Source: Stutzerimonas azotifigens DSM 17556
GTDB lineage: Bacteria; Pseudomonadota; Gammaproteobacteria; Pseudomonadales; Pseudomonadaceae
NCBI RefSeq assembly: GCF_000425625.1
Contig: NZ_AUDU01000017.1
Location: 62,001-126,000 of the forward strand
Direction of reading: 5' to 3'
Length of the DNA stretch: 64,000 nucleotides
Under the pieces are notes generated by a model. It did not search any database and was not told the DNA's origin. It was given only the letters and a program-made list of their open reading frames with translations. The first letter of the stretch is position 1; every line of letters begins with the position of its first letter. This document shows, one piece after another, positions 61,906 through 64,000 of this stretch. Made by a program: the position numbers and the translations under genes.

Positions 61906-61928
61906 TTATCCACAAAACCTGTGGATAA
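61906..61928. promoter_or_regulatory. Inverted pair of consensus DnaA boxes
   Basis: TTATCCACA (61906-61914) and TGTGGATAA (61920-61928) are exact inverted copies of the DnaA 9-mer, five bases apart. They could bind DnaA or simply form a hairpin. Position at the cargo/transfer-region border of an ICE is suggestive of a replication or regulatory site. Confidence 0.6.
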
Positions 61929-62115
61929 CCCTTTCGATAACTCCTGAATGCACACAACCGAGGGCGTCTTATTCACCTGACGATTTTTTGACCACTCCTG
62001 AGATTGGCTCAGCACAGGAGCTCATAAAACCGGCAACACAGCAGTTCCCTTTGTTTGCTGATCCGGTTCCACAGAACGCCGATGGTCTCGCCTCGACCTT
62101 GCCGAGAGCCGAGCC

Positions 62116-62637
62116 ATGCACACCGCCCTTCCCTATCACAGTTGCCTGCTGCTGGCCGCTCTGGCGACCGGCTGCGCAACGCCTCCACCGCTCTCTCCCC
62201 CGCCCGATGAGGTGGCGGCTCCGGCACCGGAGAACATCCCGGTTGTCCGCTACGGCCGCTACACCCTTGTCGAGCTAATCCCGACGGCCGCTCAGCAGGA
62301 TCTGCTGTTGCAGATCGTCGACGTGTCCATTCCCGACACTCTCAACGCCAACGTCGCTGACGCACTGCGCCATGTATTGCAACGCTCCGGCTACCAGCTC
62401 TGCAGCGGAAGTGAAACTGATGCGCTGGGCAGACTCCCGCTGCCGGCGGCCCACTACCACCTTGGCCCGCTGCAACTGCGCGATGCCCTGCTGACCCTAG
62501 CCGGGACAGCGCGGACGCTGCACGTCGATCACACTGCACGCCGCGTCTGCTTCACCCAGCCTCCCCATACGCCAGCCGAAGCCCCACCCGCCACTGCGGA
62601 TACCGCTCCCGGTGCCGCTAGGGAGTCACAGCCATGA
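62116..62637 (+). CDS. PilL-like protein of the ICE type IV secretion region
   Basis: A 173-residue lipoprotein-like exported protein: signal with a lipobox (LLLAALATGC), a proline-rich stretch, then RYGRYTLVELIPTAAQQDLLLQIVDVSIP and ALRHVLQRSGYQLC, as in the PilL/PFL_4711-type N-terminal domain of PFGI-1-class integrating conjugative elements. It is the first gene of the conjugation block entering at the right edge. Its last four bases overlap the next gene's ATG. Confidence 0.82.
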   Translation: MHTALPYHSCLLLAALATGCATPPPLSPPPDEVAAPAPENIPVVRYGRYTLVELIPTAAQQDLLLQIVDVSIPDTLNANVADALRHVLQRSGYQLCSGSETDALGRLPLPAAHYHLGPLQLRDALLTLAGTARTLHVDHTARRVCFTQPPHTPAEAPPATADTAPGAARESQP

Positions 62638-63287
62638 CGACGATGCTAGGTAGCGAGCAACACCGGCACGGCACGCTGATGCGCACCGCCATCATCACTT
62701 GGCTGTTGCTCATCAGCGCCGCCGTCGTGATCGATCACGTCGCGCTGTCGGGTCTGGCGACACAGGTCGAAACCAGCGCCACCGGCCTGCAGGTCGCCGT
62801 GCTGGAAAAGCGCTTGGCCGACCTAGTCCAGCAGGTCGAACAAGCCCAACAGCAACCTGACGCACTGCCCCAGGCGCGCTACGACGTCGAGCATCAGGCC
62901 TTGGAGCGGCGACTGAACGTCATCGAGCAGGCCCTCGGCAGCCGCCCGACCGCGGAGAGTCTACTGCCGCTGGTGGCCCGCATTGAGCAGTTGGAAATAC
63001 AGCTCAACGAACCTCGCCCAGCACCACCGCCGGTGCCCCGCCCGCGAGCTTCCGTCCCCGCTAAACCAAAGTCCATCGAGCCGCCATTCCGGGTGATCGG
63101 TGTCGAGCTACGTGCCGGCGAGCGGTTCCTTTCGATTATGTCAGCCACCTCGGGCACGCTCTCGCAGGTTCACCTGCTGCGCCCCGGCGAGACGGAAGCC
63201 GGTTGGCACCTCGAAACCATCGAACGGAGCGCTGCCGTGTTCCGACACGGCGACGACACTCGTCGCCTGCCCATTCCCGCGCAGTAG
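62634..63287 (+). CDS. ICE membrane protein with coiled coil, conjugation region
   Basis: A 217-residue protein: one N-terminal membrane segment (TAIITWLLLISAAVVIDHVAL), a coiled-coil region of about 80 residues (VLEKRLADLVQQVEQAQQQ, then ALERRLNVIEQAL), a proline-rich linker, and a small C-terminal domain (PFRVIGVELRAGERFLSIM). It occupies the place of the hypothetical gene between pilL and the TIGR03759 gene in ICEclc-like elements. Its role in transfer is not known. Confidence 0.8.
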   Translation: MTTMLGSEQHRHGTLMRTAIITWLLLISAAVVIDHVALSGLATQVETSATGLQVAVLEKRLADLVQQVEQAQQQPDALPQARYDVEHQALERRLNVIEQALGSRPTAESLLPLVARIEQLEIQLNEPRPAPPPVPRPRASVPAKPKSIEPPFRVIGVELRAGERFLSIMSATSGTLSQVHLLRPGETEAGWHLETIERSAAVFRHGDDTRRLPIPAQ

Positions 63288-63296
63288 GACAAGCAG

Positions 63297-64000
63297 ATGA
63301 AGCTGCACCATATCGTCCCCGTACTGATCGCCCTGCTGATCAGCAGCCTTGTCCAAGGAGCGGAAACCCTCACCGCCAACAACCTGCCCACGCGCGAGCG
63401 ACTGATGACCACCGAGCGCGCCGACGAGCAGCACACGCGAGGTTGGGGGCTGAGCGCCGAGGAATGGGCGCGCTACCGGACGCTGATGCGAGGGCCGCTG
63501 GGTATCTATTCTCCCAACCTCGACCCACTTACCGCGCTAGGCATTGAGGCGCGCTCCGACCAAGAACGGCGACGCTATGCAGAGTTGCAGGTCGAAGCAG
63601 AAGCCCACCGCGTCGAAAAGCTGCTGGCGTACCAACGGGCTTACGACGACGCCTGGCAGCGGCTCAACACCGATATGCCGCGCGTCATCCTGCCCGATGC
63701 CGGCCTGGCATTCTCGCCGGTTGTGCCAGCGGCGAACGGACGGCTCGCCGTATTCGTCCAGGACGCTTGCCCCGCATGTGATCGGGCAGCGCAGCGGCTG
63801 CAAGCTGCTGGTATGGAATTCGACATTTACGTCGTCGACAGCCACGCCGACGACGCACGTATTCGCGCCTGGGCACAACGTATTGGCATCGACCCGGCCA
63901 AGGCGCGCAGCGGCCAGATCACGCTCAACCACGATTCGGGACGCTGGCAATCGCTGAATCTGCAGGGTGACCTGCCGGCAATCGTACGCAAGGTCGGCAA
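63297..64000 (+). CDS. TIGR03759-like ICE protein (3' end beyond window)
   Basis: An open frame from the ATG at 63297 to the window edge, 234 codons so far without a stop. A signal peptide (MKLHHIVPVLIALLISSLVQG) precedes TRGWGLSAEEWARYRTLMRGPLGIYSPNLDPLTALGIEA, a characteristic block of TIGR03759-family integrating-conjugative-element proteins. A thioredoxin-like half with VQDACPACDRAAQRL (CxxC) follows near residue 165. Probably a periplasmic redox-active part of the conjugation apparatus (inference). Confidence 0.85.
   Translation, partial: MKLHHIVPVLIALLISSLVQGAETLTANNLPTRERLMTTERADEQHTRGWGLSAEEWARYRTLMRGPLGIYSPNLDPLTALGIEARSDQERRRYAELQVEAEAHRVEKLLAYQRAYDDAWQRLNTDMPRVILPDAGLAFSPVVPAANGRLAVFVQDACPACDRAAQRLQAAGMEFDIYVVDSHADDARIRAWAQRIGIDPAKARSGQITLNHDSGRWQSLNLQGDLPAIVRKVG

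Larger units (their letters stand above)
61688..62115. other. Intergenic region between metal cargo and ICE transfer genes
   Basis: About 430 bases without a supported gene. It contains a copy of the dispersed repeat (61775-61798) and an inverted pair of perfect DnaA boxes (61906-61928). It marks the return from cargo to ICE backbone. Confidence 0.6.

Overview
The window looks like a high-GC pseudomonad, probably Pseudomonas or Stutzerimonas. The evidence is the imuA-imuB-dnaE2 cassette with a pseudomonad-type LexA box, a dsbD/dsbG/two-component block laid out like P. aeruginosa PA2476-PA2482, and IS and ICE families typical of the group. These are family-level judgements from the encoded proteins; no database search was run.

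Layout. 1-5.6 kb: tail of an unknown gene, a terminator, then the LexA-controlled imuA-imuB-dnaE2 mutagenesis operon. 5.6-8.0 kb: a complete IS66-family element with a perfect 8-bp target duplication and a frameshifted tnpC. 8.2-10.6 kb: a PadR regulator and ChrA chromate pump, divergent from a TauE/SafE-type permease. 10.9-19.0 kb: an arsenic island, with arsRC fusion-arsC-arsH-phosphatase-gapdh-arsJ on the minus strand divergent from acr3-arsA. 19.2-21.6 kb: a SulP transporter with a universal stress protein. 21.9-25.4 kb: an IS1182-family element and an IS21 remnant whose deleted end cuts a cytochrome c gene. 25.4-32.2 kb: periplasmic cytochromes, DsbG, a TlpA-like fusion and DsbD, divergent from a response regulator/sensor kinase pair. 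32.3-37.5 kb: a sulfane-sulfur module with BigR-like repressor, two persulfide-dioxygenase-type enzymes, YeeE/YedE channels and a TauE-type exporter. 38.0-41.7 kb: a second SulP-USP pair followed by a DksA-like and an SdiA-regulated-type gene. 42.3-50.5 kb: a surface-glycan modification cluster (MBOAT, FkbH-like, ACP, SGNH-like, RmlD-like, nitroreductase-like, pyruvyl transferase). 51.1-64 kb: ICE backbone genes of the PFGI-1/ICEclc type (DUF3577, DUF932, then PilL-like and TIGR03759-like genes), interrupted by a decayed dnaE2 3' end, an IS3 fragment, merF-merA, and a cadmium/lead-type CDF-CadR-DUF3703-LspA block.

How the genes work together. Most of the window is stress cargo: arsenate (reduction, As(III) efflux, and the arseno-phosphoglycerate route), chromate, mercury, cadmium/lead, persulfide and disulfide stress, plus inducible mutagenesis. 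Scars (IS66 target duplication, deleted IS21 end, dnaE2 relic, IS3 fragment with an in-frame stop, fused desaturase/dsbB pieces) show assembly by repeated insertion and deletion. The least familiar part is the 42.3-46 kb MBOAT-FkbH-ACP-SGNH set, which reads as an ACP-dependent system for putting a small acyl group, possibly glyceryl, on a surface polymer. No tRNA, rRNA or CRISPR array was seen.
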